A DNA stretch of 64,000 bases, from assembly GCA_039545275.1 (NCBI GenBank), contig BCHS01000006.1:682001-746000 (forward strand). Reading direction: 5' to 3'. Below, one piece after another: positions 41,460 through 50,727 of this stretch (within the stretch, counting starts at the first letter, position 1; each line of letters begins with the position of its first letter). Under the pieces are notes generated by a model. The model did not search any database. It was not told where the DNA came from and saw only the letters and a list, made by a program, of their open reading frames with translations. Both the position numbers and the translations under genes were made by a program. Origin of the DNA: Pseudomicrostroma phylloplanum (Eukaryota > Basidiomycota > Exobasidiomycetes > Microstromatales).

Positions 41460-41963
41460 TGTGCTACGGAAGGTCAATAGAAGAGGTTCGAGGAGGATTG
41501 AGTGGAAGCAAATATGATGGAAAGACACGGAAAGTCAGCGGTTGGACTAGTGATGATGAGCTATACGTGATCCTGTGGTAATGGGGCTCACCTTGATGAG
41601 GAACTTGATGTGGGGGCGACGGGTGGGATGCAGTTGAGATCGATGGTGGGGCGAGGGTAACTTCTCAAAATCTCCAGTGCAGGCGCCGTCCGCAACCGCT
41701 GCACGAGAGTTCCGACCGCGCGCAACGTCCAGACGCGGCTAAACCCTCGGGCCAACTCCCACTGTCCACCCGTCACGACCTCCATCCCCGATCGCTTTGG
41801 CCTTCCGTCTTGCGAAGCATCGCGAGCTCAGACTGTCACTCGTATCCCATCCTCTACTCACGATCGCTGCAGTACCAAGATTCATCTTCCTCGCTCACCC
41901 TTAGACGCACTACTAGCAAAATCATCTCTGTAGTCCTTCCGTCACAGGCTATCCGCTGCGACG
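41460..41963. promoter_or_regulatory. Shared divergent promoter of RPL20 and the RBM26/27-like gene
   Basis: 504 bp. It includes the probable RPL20 5' UTR exon and intron (intron 41464-41591), so the usable promoter is about 300 bp. Pyrimidine-rich leader sequence precedes the plus-strand ATG. No known ribosomal-protein promoter element is identified. Confidence 0.45.
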
Positions 41964-44648
41964 ATGGTGCAGCTCTTTGAGAATGCACACTCGGAACAGA
42001 TCAAGGCCTGGCTTACCGAGGAACTCGGGCCCATGTGAGTACGAGGGCATATATGACTTGGCCTAGACGAGGATGATATGTCTGACAATGCTCCTCCCTT
42101 CCGCATGTGCTTTCTACAGCTGCGACGCCGAGCCTGACGTACTGTCCGACTATGTCATTGCTCTACTGAAGCACGATGCATCCGAGGCCGAGCTCGCAGC
42201 TTTGCTGAATGAGCAATTGGCGGACTTCCTTGACTCCAGTGAGTAGCCATGGTGACTGTCCAGCCGAGGAGCTACAGACAAAGACCTCGACTCACTCCAT
42301 CCCTATCTCGCCTGACGACGAACCCCTCAGAGACGGAACCTTTTGTTGCCAAGCTGGTCTCTACCCTCTCCACAAAGTCATACCTTCCGGTAGATCAGCG
42401 CCCCTCCACCTCGGCAGCAATCGTAGACGTGACTACACCTTCGTCATCTTCACGCAAGAGAGGTGCTGAGGACGAGCCACGGAGGTCACCGCCAAAGGCT
42501 CCCCGCTCAAGTGATGTCGGTATTCCTACAGGACCCAGAGGAGGTGCAAAGGCTGCAGAGGGAGCCAATGGCTCTGGCGGGGCTAGAGATCGGGATGTGA
42601 GGGAGAAGCGTCAAGCAGGGCCATCCACAACGGACAGAGCGCAGTCTCAGCAGCCAAACCCGTCACAGCCCCGGACGAAGGAGCTTTGTAGGGACTTCCA
42701 TCGTGAGTAGGTTTGGTGTCTGTGAGGGCTAAGATGGATCGCTGACAGCCTGCTCGCCACCCTATCCCCGCTGGCAGAGAAAGGCTGGTGCTCAAGGGGG
42801 GACAGCTGCCGCTGGGAGCATTCCACCGACGCGATTACGGGAGGCGCAAATCGTGGCAACAACGGCATGCAAACGGCTACAGGACCTGGTCCAGCACAGC
42901 CAATGAACGGGCCAGGATCTCACTTCAATGGCATGCAGGGTGGACCTTCTCAGCCGATGTTCATGGGTCGACCACCCATGCCAGCTCAAATGGGTGGCGG
43001 CTTTCCAATGTTCCCAGGCCCGTCGCCGGGCTGGAATGGATCTCAATCTCCAACCCCATTCGGAGGGGCGCAGTCTCCGCAAGGCCCCTTCCAAGGTGGA
43101 CCTCCTGGCTTCGAAGGCCCTCATTTGGCAGCTCGCCTCGGAGAACAGCGGCAACAGCCGTCACCCCAGCAACCATACTTTCAGCAACCCGATGGGCAAG
43201 GAGGCTTCCCTGGAACCTCCGCTCCGCCCATGGGCATGGGAGGCGAAGGCCCTTCGCGAGGCGGTTTCGCGGGCAGAGGTCGGGGAAGGGGAGGTGGACC
43301 ACCCGGCACATTCAGTAACCGCTCACGCAGCACGACTACGCTTGTCATTGAAAACGTACCCGCCGAGTACCTCGACCTGGTCAAGATCAACGACTACTTC
43401 AAGCGCTTCGGAACCATCACCAATATTCAAATTGATCAGCCCAGCGCCAAATCGTTGGTCAGCTATTCTACACCCGCAGAGGCAAAGTCTGCCCACGAGA
43501 GCCCTGAAGTGATCTTCGGCAACCGCTTTGTGAAAGTCTACTTCCAGAAGCTGGACGAGCCGCTTGATGGCTCATCTGCCGGAGGGCATACTGCTGTCCG
43601 ACCTCCACCGCCACAGAAACAGACGTTTGGTGCTGGTCAGAACGTGTACCGGCCACCAGGCGCTGCTGTGCCTCCGACTTCGTCCCCTGCGCCTACTGCA
43701 ACCCCAGAGCAGATTGCTGAGCGTAAGCAGGCGGTGGATACGCAACGATCCGCTCAGGACAAGGTGAACACCCTGATCACTGAGCAGAAGCAGCTCTTGG
43801 TCAAGTTGGGGGGCAAGACGGCTACACCTGAAGAGAAGAAGGCGGGTATGGTGCGATTGAGGGAACTGGAGCCGATCATCAAGCAGGCCACGGACGAGGT
43901 TAGGCAAGCTGTAGCGGCTGTCGCTGCGCTCCCTGCGCTCCCTTCCGGCAGCGGTTCAGGATCATACCCCTCCGCCTCCTCCTTCGACCCTGCCAAGAAG
44001 GCCGAGCAAAAGGCAAAGATGGAAAAGGAGCGACTGGACCGGGAGCTGGAAGCACACTCCAAGGTCGGCGAGCCCGGTAGTCAGACCGAGGAGCTCAAGG
44101 CGAAGCTCGAGGCTCTCAAGGCAGAAGCAGCCTCCCTCGGACTCAACAACGGAGATGCAGCAGCAGCAGCTCGAGGAGGGTACCGAGGCCGCGGCGCACC
44201 ACGAGGCGCTTCTTCCTACCGAGGAGCTACTCGAGGTCGCGGGCGCGGAGGAGCAGCCCCAAGCATGCGCCTCGACAATCGCTCCACAAAGCTCGTGGTA
44301 TCCGACATTCCCGAGGGTAAAGAGGCCCAGCCGGTCAAGGAGTGGCTCAAGAGCTTCGGCGATGTCGCCTCCTTTGACGACGTCGAAGACAGCAGTGGCA
44401 ACAGCTTTTCCGTCACGTTCAAGACGCGTCAGAGCGGTGAGGCAGCCGTACGCTCCACGATTGGAGGGGGCGAGGTGCCCGAGGTGGGTAAAGTCAAGCT
44501 CGTCTGGGCTCCGGCTCCCGTTTCTGCGCCTGCAGCAGCCATGACGGTCGATTCGCAAGGAGGAGGTGGAGGAGGAATGGAGATGGACGATGGAGATGCA
44601 GGAGGCGAAGAAGGGGAGGGCGACGGAGAGGAGAACTGGAAGCGATAA
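41964..44648 (+). CDS. RBM26/RBM27-type RNA-binding protein (PWI-like, CCCH finger, two RRMs)
   Basis: Exons 41964-42034, 42120-42238, 42331-42702 and 42778-44648, 810 residues; introns 85, 92 and 75 nt. Domain order: an N-terminal PWI-like helical domain (MVQLFENAHSEQIKAWLTEE, ICDAEPDVLSDYVIALLKHD), a CCCH zinc finger at about 183-202 (CRDFHQKGWCSRGDSCRWEH, C-x8-C-x5-C-x3-H, formed across an intron), a Gly/Pro/Met-rich linker with RGRGRG, RRM1 at about 372-446 (TLVIENVPAEYLDLVKINDY), a coiled-coil with Ala/Lys/Glu, an RG-rich patch, and a divergent RRM2 at about 689-768 (KLVVSDIPEGKEAQPVKEWL). This order is that of human RBM26/27 and S. pombe Rmn1, which link nuclear RNA surveillance to the exosome. 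Function here is inferred from architecture. Confidence 0.88.
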
Positions 44649-45133
44649 AAGGAACAGGCTCGAGGCTCGAGAGTCGAAGCTCATACCTCAGGCGCAGATG
44701 ATGTGGGCGTGCGAGAAACTTGTACGCGGCGCGGAAGGAGAGATGGAGAGCATCAATCAGGGTCGGTTGCCCTCAACAGCAATACTAGATTACGCCCAAG
44801 GCGATGCGGTTGCCCCGAACGGCACGCACGCACACGGTACCGCACGGCGATTCTTCGTCCCTTACTTTCTCTCTCGAGTGATTTGCAGGCCTCGCAAAGG
44901 CTACGAGCAGTGCGTTGTGCGGTTCATCTTTTGTTATTGTAGGGGCGACAGTCAAGAGGGGCCCACAACACGTTCCACATCCCATCTCCATCTTCCAGCT
45001 GCGAGAAGCTGCGAGAGCATCTCCCAGTCTCCGCCATCTCGTGCTCCTTCCTCCGCTCCCTCTTGATGTCTCCCCTCCTGCAGCAGGCTGTATCCGGTCT
45101 AATGAGTCGTGCGAGTCGATGGGAAAGCCAGGT
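44649..45133. other. Convergent 3' UTR region
   Basis: 485 bp between the stops of the RBM26/27-like gene and COX6. Frames on both strands are short and unmotivated; nothing else is seen. Confidence 0.5.
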
Positions 45134-46037
45134 CTAGTTTCCGTAGAACTCCTCCCGGGTGGAGATACCTGGATGTGGCCAAAGGAGGTGCAAAGGATCA
45201 GTACGCGTCTCTCTTGATCTTTACGCCTACAGTCTCGCCGCCCTGTACTCACCCAGCTCTTCTCTAACGGGCTTCAGTGCCTCGAGGTACTGCTCATACT
45301 GCTTATTGTTCTCCACCTTTTCCTTGATCCCATCAAAGATCCTCACTGCCGTGGAAAAGTCATTGACCCTCCTGCTAGCACGAAGGGCAGACTCGATGAC
45401 TTCAGGTGCGGGAACCAAGTCGTAGGAGAAACAGTTGTTGAGGCCACGTTGGAGTTCGAAAAGGTCCTCGACGGCGTCGAAGAAGGAGACGTAGCGGGCG
45501 GTGAAGCCTTCGAAGGACTCGTCGGCCTCGTGAGAAGCGTAGGTTCGGGCTGTAGTGGAGAGGAAGGAGCAGAGGGTTAGGACAGGTTGGCGTGAACAAT
45601 CGGCAGCTACCGGCGCGGGTGCTTCTCGCTGCCTTTCTACATTCGTGGCCCTCTCACAGCTCCAAAGGTGATACAATTGGAGAATACGGGCATTGCTCTG
45701 GTCCTCCGTATGGTGAGAGGGTCCACAGCCTCATCTCCAACTAGAGTAGAGCGCGCTCCAGCCCTCTGCCTTGCTGTCTCTCCCACTCGAAGTCCCCCTG
45801 TATGACCACATGATCTCGACGCTCCTGTCAATACTTACCACCAAGGACGCTCTTAGCCTGAGCAGGCGCCACGATCCTAGTCCTAGCAGCGGCAACGAGG
45901 GGCGAAGCAGCAGCCTTGGAAGAAGAGGCGGCAGTGGAGTGCAGCAGTGCGATCCTAGTAGGGGCGGCAGCCGATGCTGGTGCTGCCAGTGTTGCCCTTG
46001 CGGCGAGGGATCGTAGTGAGCCAGAGAGGAAGGACAT
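45134..46037 (-). CDS. COX6: Cytochrome c oxidase subunit 6 (human COX5A family)
   Basis: Exons 46037-45839, 45549-45253 and 45168-45134, 176 residues. A peripheral matrix-side subunit of complex IV. The first roughly 75 residues are a long Ala/Ser/Arg-rich presequence (MSFLSGSLRSLAARATLAAP). The mature part reads ADESFEGFTARYVSFFDAVE, LQRGLNNCFSYDLVPAPEVI, SALRASRRVNDFSTAVRIFD and GIKEKVENNKQYEQYLEALK, and the last exon supplies ISTREEFYGN after ELG, matching the family end. Introns are 289 and 84 nt. The 289-nt intron separates presequence from mature domain. It diverges from the CPD1-like gene. Confidence 0.95.
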
Positions 46038-46575
46038 GTCTGGTAGGTGTGGTATGTGGTGTGTGTAGAGGAGGAGAGGAGGGGACAACGGTGGAGTAGC
46101 GATGCGATGGTGATGCTGATGATGGGGGAGATCTAAGCAACTTGCTTCGACTGGCGTGGATTCCGATTTCAGCTCGAAGGTCAGACAGAGACAGGCGCGG
46201 GCGAGCAAGGCAGGGCGAAGAGCAAGCAGACGCACGGCGGAGCGGGGCGGGCACACAGGCAGCCAGGCGCGGGAAGAAGCCAGGGGCGCCTCCCAGCCGC
46301 TCCGAGTAGGAGCCGATGCTGGGCGGTGAGGGATTTCCAACCCGACAGGCCAGACGCGCGCAGGCTCGGCTCCGCTCGTCACCCGAGACGGCCCGAGGCA
46401 GAGGCAGAGAGGCGAGGCACGTGGCTTGTTCCGTTCCTGCAGCAACCACTGCCTCCACCAAGGACGGATAGTACGAGAGGGCACAGCGAGGCCTCAGAAC
46501 GAGGCGCTACGGTACGACACCAAGGGCCTTCAGATTGATTGAGAGAGCCCTCTCTCAGGTGGAAGGTGGAAACAC
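46038..46575. promoter_or_regulatory. Shared divergent promoter of COX6 and the CPD1-like gene
   Basis: 538 bp, GC-rich in the middle (46190-46400). No HAP-type CCAAT box is evident in the obvious position. Short frames here are not accepted as genes. Confidence 0.4.
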
Positions 46576-47456
46576 ATGGGTGAGACTCTCTTGAGGATGC
46601 CTTCTCACAGCATACAGCTCGGATTTCTCCCAGCTCACTCTCCCACCCATCTCCAAAGCAGGCCTCGCACTCTGGCTCATCCCCTCGTCCTCCCAAGCCA
46701 GACTGCGGATCGAGGAGCAGATCCGCTCTCTCAGCGGCCCTTTGCTCTCACCACCACTCTCCGCGCCGGCCTCGGCTCCCTTCTCGGCTCATGCTACGCT
46801 CATCTCTGGACTGGACGTGAAAGAGGGAGAAGACGAGGAGGGGATTTCGAATGTGGCGATTGAGGGGATTAGGGAGTGGCAGAGCTCCCACAGAGAAGGA
46901 GGGAAAGGGGAGGAGGAGATAGAGTGTACGCTGAGGGACGTGACTACGAGGGGTAGCTACTTCCAGGTGAGCACACCCTACCTCACCTCACCATCCCAAT
47001 GCAGCCCTAAGTGCTCACAAATCACTCCCCCTTCCCACCCCCTCGCAGTGTCTCCTCCTCGCCCTCTCTCTGCCCCCCTCTCTCGCTCATCTGAACAATG
47101 TCATGCGCACCCGCTTCGGCAAGGAATCTCAGCCGCCCTACTTCCCGCACATCTCGCTCCTCTATGCCGCCATACCCGCCGAGGAAGCACGGCGGCAGAT
47201 CGCTCGACTTGAGAAGGAGGGGTGGTTTGAGCGGGTAGGCTCGGCCGCTTCAGCTGGAGATAGGACTGTCGAGGCGGAAGGAGAGGGAAGACCGGAAGGA
47301 GAGGGAAGACCGGAAGGAGAGGGACTAGCGGAAGTTGTACGAGTCAAGGATGTGGGTGGCGAGGTGAGCTTTGATGAGGTACAGCTTTGGGATTGTAACG
47401 GACCGGTGGCGGGGTGGAAGAAGCTGAGGAGCATGTCGCTAGTTGAGGAACCGTGA
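46576..47456 (+). CDS. CPD1: 2H-family cyclic phosphodiesterase (Cpd1-like)
   Basis: Exons 46576-46579, 46659-46966 and 47049-47456, 239 residues. Yeast Cpd1 opens ADP-ribose 1'',2''-cyclic phosphate, a by-product of tRNA splicing. The protein begins MAGLALWLIPSS, as in the family (ALW near the start). It carries the two catalytic HxT/S motifs: HATL at 46-49 and HISL at 138-141. It ends with CNGPVAGWKKLRSMSL, matching the family's C-terminal strand. Exon 1 is only four bases (ATGG); introns are 79 and 82 nt. Between residues about 180 and 196 an 18-bp tandem repeat inserts EGEGRPEGEGRPEGEG, probably in a surface loop. It converges with the Gag-like gene (192 bp). Confidence 0.85.
47275..47324 (+). 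repeat. 18-bp minisatellite in the CPD1-like gene (2.8 copies)
   Basis: CGGAAGGAGAGGGAAGAC repeats at 47275-47292 and 47293-47310, followed by a partial 14-base copy. It is in frame, encoding repeats of EGEGRP, so copy-number change would lengthen a loop without breaking the enzyme. Confidence 0.9.
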
Positions 47457-47648
47457 TCACGAAGAGACATGACAAGGAAATTCGATTGGTTGATCAAGAT
47501 GTCTAGAAGCGTCGAGATAGGGAGACATAAAACTAGAGATCAAGCGAGCACGATACTTTAGCATGGCGTGCCCGTTCTGTGGCTACACTACAGCACGAGC
47601 AGGCGGAGAAGAGAGTGACGCTGAAGTCATATGGAAAGTGGTTGGTCC

Positions 47649-48416
47649 TCAGACCTCTGGCTTAATTCCTCGAGCCTCTCCGAGCAGAGTCCGTGGCTGT
47701 CCGTGTTCTTCAGCAGGAGCGGGCCCAACTTGGGCCGGTACACCATCAGAGAACTCCCGCCTGAGTTCGGACTCCCAGCCAGCAAGATCTTTGAGCTTCT
47801 CATCTTTGAAGCTCTGACTCAGACGCTGATACCAAGGCCAGGCCGGTCCTGCCATGCACAGGGGTAAACAGCGTAGGATCTTCGCTCGGTATTTGTCATC
47901 CGACCACTGCTCTTGGCAGTGCCTGAGTTGAGCCAAGAAGTCTTCCAGCGAGTCTGTGTCACCTCGGAAGAGGGGAAGGTCTTTCAAGGACAGCCATTTC
48001 ACCGGTGGGCTAGGCTTGTCAAGAGCAGCGAGCTCCCTAAGGAACTCAGGCCCTGCCTCGGCAGGGGAGGCTTGCGTCCTGCCACCTGAAAGAGCGAGAG
48101 ATTTCTCATCATTTTGGTAGGCTTGCACCAGCTTCCAGGGTGCTAGAAAGATCTGTGCAGTGTCATGCTCCTTTTGCAGACATTCTTGCATCAGCTCGTC
48201 AACGTCATCTTGTTGCTTGCGATAGAGATGGAGAAAACTCTCTGGTAACACGTCCATCATCCCTGTGTGCTGTGCTGCCATCCGAGAGGGTCTCAATCGC
48301 TTTGTCTCTCGCCCTTCAACCAGAAGTCGATCTTGAAGAGATGGTCTTCGTGCAGGCGAAGACGCACTGGAAGCCGAGCTTACGGAGGGAGAGATTGTCA
48401 TCGATCTCTTAGACAT
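47649..48416 (-). CDS. Gag/capsid-like protein A (C-terminally shortened)
   Basis: 255 residues from the ATG at 48416 (MSKRSMTISPSVSSASS). Residues 147-222 form a Gag N-lobe-like core: LPLFRGDTDSLEDFLAQLRH, AKILRCLPLCMAGPAWPWYQ and KLKDLAGWESELRREF, the F-x-G...L-x-x-FL...G-x-A-x-x-W pattern of Ty3/gypsy capsids. It aligns without gaps over 76 residues to the next gene (28 identities by hand count). After REF the similarity stops and a 33-residue unrelated tail (SDGVPAQVGPAP...) follows, so the second capsid lobe is missing. A residue block at about 45-100 looks helical. No CCHC knuckle, protease, RT or LTR is visible. A TATAAT lies about 110 bp upstream. It may be a degenerate or a specialised copy. 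Confidence 0.6.
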   Translation of the reverse strand: MSKRSMTISPSVSSASSASSPARRPSLQDRLLVEGRETKRLRPSRMAAQHTGMMDVLPESFLHLYRKQQDDVDELMQECLQKEHDTAQIFLAPWKLVQAYQNDEKSLALSGGRTQASPAEAGPEFLRELAALDKPSPPVKWLSLKDLPLFRGDTDSLEDFLAQLRHCQEQWSDDKYRAKILRCLPLCMAGPAWPWYQRLSQSFKDEKLKDLAGWESELRREFSDGVPAQVGPAPAEEHGQPRTLLGEARGIKPEV

Positions 48417-48983
48417 TTTCACAGCTTGTATGGGTGTTGAGTAGAGTTGAGGAGTGAAAAAGAGACGAGAAAACGTGAGCCTCAAGGGCAAGACACCGAC
48501 TGAGACATTGCTGATAAATTATACAGCCGTGTCTGTTTCCGACGATCTTTCCCACACTGAGCTCATGATAGCACATTTTTTGCCGGAAGTGTAGTCTGTA
48601 TAATCAGGATCCTCTACATGGAAGCGTGAACCTAGTGATTGCCGGTGACTACAGGAGACATCGAGGTATGGCACTCACCAGCTGCAGGGAGGCTGTACGG
48701 TCAGGGCACTTGCCGATAAGATCTCGAATCCCAATCGTCGAGACCCTGGAGCTGTGTTGACGTTCCATGTTCCTCTCAGCGGACTCTTCTGGCTGATGGA
48801 TTTAGGGAGAACGAATGCTGAGTTTGATTTGAGTGCGATAACAGGCACAGTAGCATTCTGAAAGTCGAAAATGATGATTCAGTTGGTACAGAGAGTTGGA
48901 CATTCGGCTGCTGACCGCAGATGCTGCCAGCTGAACATCGGGTCAGAGGGGGTACAAACAGGGTAGAAGTAGAGACGTGTGTG
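48417..48983. other. Spacer between the two Gag-like genes
   Basis: 567 bp. A 39-codon minus-strand frame from the ATG at 48768 runs MERQHSSRVSTIGIRDLIGK... into a GTGAGT at about 48678, resembling a first exon, but I cannot connect it to a good acceptor in frame with gene A. No LTR-like repeats are seen. Confidence 0.4.
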
Positions 48984-49820
48984 TCAAGGTCCTGCACGAC
49001 GCCATCGAGCTTCCTGCCTCTGCAGGACGTCGAGGAGCTCTGTGCGAGACGGCCAGGAAAGGTCGCCCTTTTGCAGTAGCAAAGCAAATCGCGGGGCCAG
49101 ACCGGCAATGACAGCAACAATTTCCTCCTCCGGAGTCTGGTCGGGGAAGGCCAAGGCAAGCTTTGAAGTCTTGTCAAAGTAGTAGGCTGTGATGCTCTCG
49201 ACTGCCTCTACCCACGAGCGAGCTTCGGCTTCGAGTTGAAGCTTCGCATAGTCGGGCGGAAAGATTGTCCTCAGCTCTCTGTCCCAGCCCTCGAGATCCG
49301 AGAGCCTTTCCCTCTTGTAGCTGGCTGACAGTGACGTATACCAGGCCCTCGCCTTTCCCTGCAGGCAGCGGGGAATGAGGCCGATGAGGTGCTTGGTTGC
49401 GGTCTCATTGGGAGACGTGGAGAGTAGATAGCGAAGGTTTGCGAGAAAGCTTAGCACATTCTGAGAGTTCCCGTCGAAATCTCCGAGCTCTGTGACTACA
49501 AATGGGACGTGGGAAGAGTACATCTCGAGAGTTGTGAGCGTGGCTTGAGTAAGGTCGTTCAGAGTCTCGGTGGCCTTCGAGTATTCGTTTCTAAGGGTGC
49601 TCTGCATGGCTTCTACCGTCTCGTTGAGGGTCTGCAAGCTCCCCTGGACTGAAGACATAAGAGCACCGTGGCCGGCTGTGACCGCTTGAGAGGCCCTAGG
49701 AGCCTCACGGACACTTGCGACGATTGCGCTTTGGGTAAGACCGCGACTGTGCGCTCCTCGACTCTCCGGTGATGGCGAGGGCTCCCCTTCAAGTTTGGGA
49801 GAAAAGGTTGATCCCGACAT
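48984..49820 (-). CDS. Gag/capsid-like protein B (two capsid lobes)
   Basis: 278 residues from the ATG at 49820 (MSGSTFSPKLEGEPSPSPES). A predicted helical or coiled region (SLQTLNETVEAMQSTLRNEY) precedes a capsid-like unit. The N-lobe is at 112-187 (GDFDGNSQNVLSFLANLRYL, IPRCLQGKARAWYTSLSASY, LEGWDRELRTIF). The C-lobe is at about 188-250 (AEARSWVEAVESITAYYFDK, LALAFPDQTPEEEIVAVIAG, LAPRFALLL). This two-lobe pattern is that of Ty3/gypsy Gag, also kept in domesticated capsids such as metazoan Arc. There is no nucleocapsid CCHC knuckle, and the frame stops right after the capsid (RWRRAGP). No pol-like sequence follows. The intact frame without stops suggests selection or recent origin. Function is unknown. 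Confidence 0.65.
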   Translation of the reverse strand: MSGSTFSPKLEGEPSPSPESRGAHSRGLTQSAIVASVREAPRASQAVTAGHGALMSSVQGSLQTLNETVEAMQSTLRNEYSKATETLNDLTQATLTTLEMYSSHVPFVVTELGDFDGNSQNVLSFLANLRYLLSTSPNETATKHLIGLIPRCLQGKARAWYTSLSASYKRERLSDLEGWDRELRTIFPPDYAKLQLEAEARSWVEAVESITAYYFDKTSKLALAFPDQTPEEEIVAVIAGLAPRFALLLQKGDLSWPSRTELLDVLQRQEARWRRAGP

Positions 49821-50727
49821 TTTGGTGTCAATGATGATGAAAATGGCTGGGGGAATGAGGGTCAAGGAGCGAAGGAGAGGTGGATGCTCAGCGCGTGCGA
49901 CGTTTCTTCCCCACGGTACTCCTTCTGAGCCTCCGTTGCGCGGTGGTCTCAGAGTACGTGACCCGCCGTGCCCCAAGCAATGCTCAGTGCAGACGCCTTG
50001 CAGGGCGCGTGCTTCCAGATCCTCCCTTACGCTGGGTTTGCTCTCTGCATCTTCGCGACAGAGCTCAACATTAGTCTTGTTTCGTGACAGAAGCAAATTT
50101 CAGTCTCGAGTGGGCGTCAAGGATTTCACATTGGGTATCAAAAGGAGCCAATACAATGTCTGACTGTCGGGCTCTAACTGCCGATATGAGCAGCTGGCTA
50201 CGAGGACTTGGGAAGGGTAAAGAGTCAAAAGACTCGCCGCGAGTCTCTTGTAGAAGCAGACTAGTGTGGGAACTAGCCCTCAGCCTGCGTGACAGACGCT
50301 ACGCATGTAATCGACAGAAGGGAAAGCTAGGCAAAGGGGTTATTTGCAAAGGACATCCGAAATATGTCTTGGCAAGTCGACGATCTTTCGGGAACCAATG
50401 ACTTAAGGTAAGAACTGGAATCGCCCCTCAGGTGGAAAGCGTGACAGTAGCAGAGCAGGCTCGGGAAAGGGCCGTCGAATTTGTACATCTGGATCAAGAG
50501 GCATGTATACAGATGCTAAGTATGGCTGCGATCAGCTGCTTACAAATTCTGAAAGGGAAGAAGAGGGGAGAAACGATGGGGGACAGACTGATGTTGGGCC
50601 AGCCTGGTTTCGGAGGTTGTTGCTAGCCCGCTTGATACAGAGCGCGGTTGCGGATGAGAAAGCTACGCAGAGCTTTGTTCCACAGCTTCCCTACAGATTC
50701 TCAACAGCGACACTTGTAGACCGTCTC
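49821..50727. other. 907-bp spacer inside the Gag/zinc-cluster array
   Basis: It separates the Gag-like and six-cysteine gene pairs. It is visibly less GC-rich than the flanking core genes. Frames of up to about 105 codons occur on the plus strand (for example 50084-50401) but lack motifs. I see no terminal repeats or target-site duplications by eye. Confidence 0.45.

Noticed and set aside
41588..41650. Peptide-like stretch RPHIKFLIK upstream of RPL20, suggesting another coding exon
   Set aside because: The family N-terminus is complete at MGRFTEY, and a four-base leader lies between the acceptor and that ATG, so this is better read as a 5' UTR exon.
43962..44684. Minus-strand frame of 240 codons over the RBM26/27-like gene
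   Set aside because: Low-complexity Leu/Ser/Cys sequence mirroring the Gln/Glu/Ala-rich coding strand.
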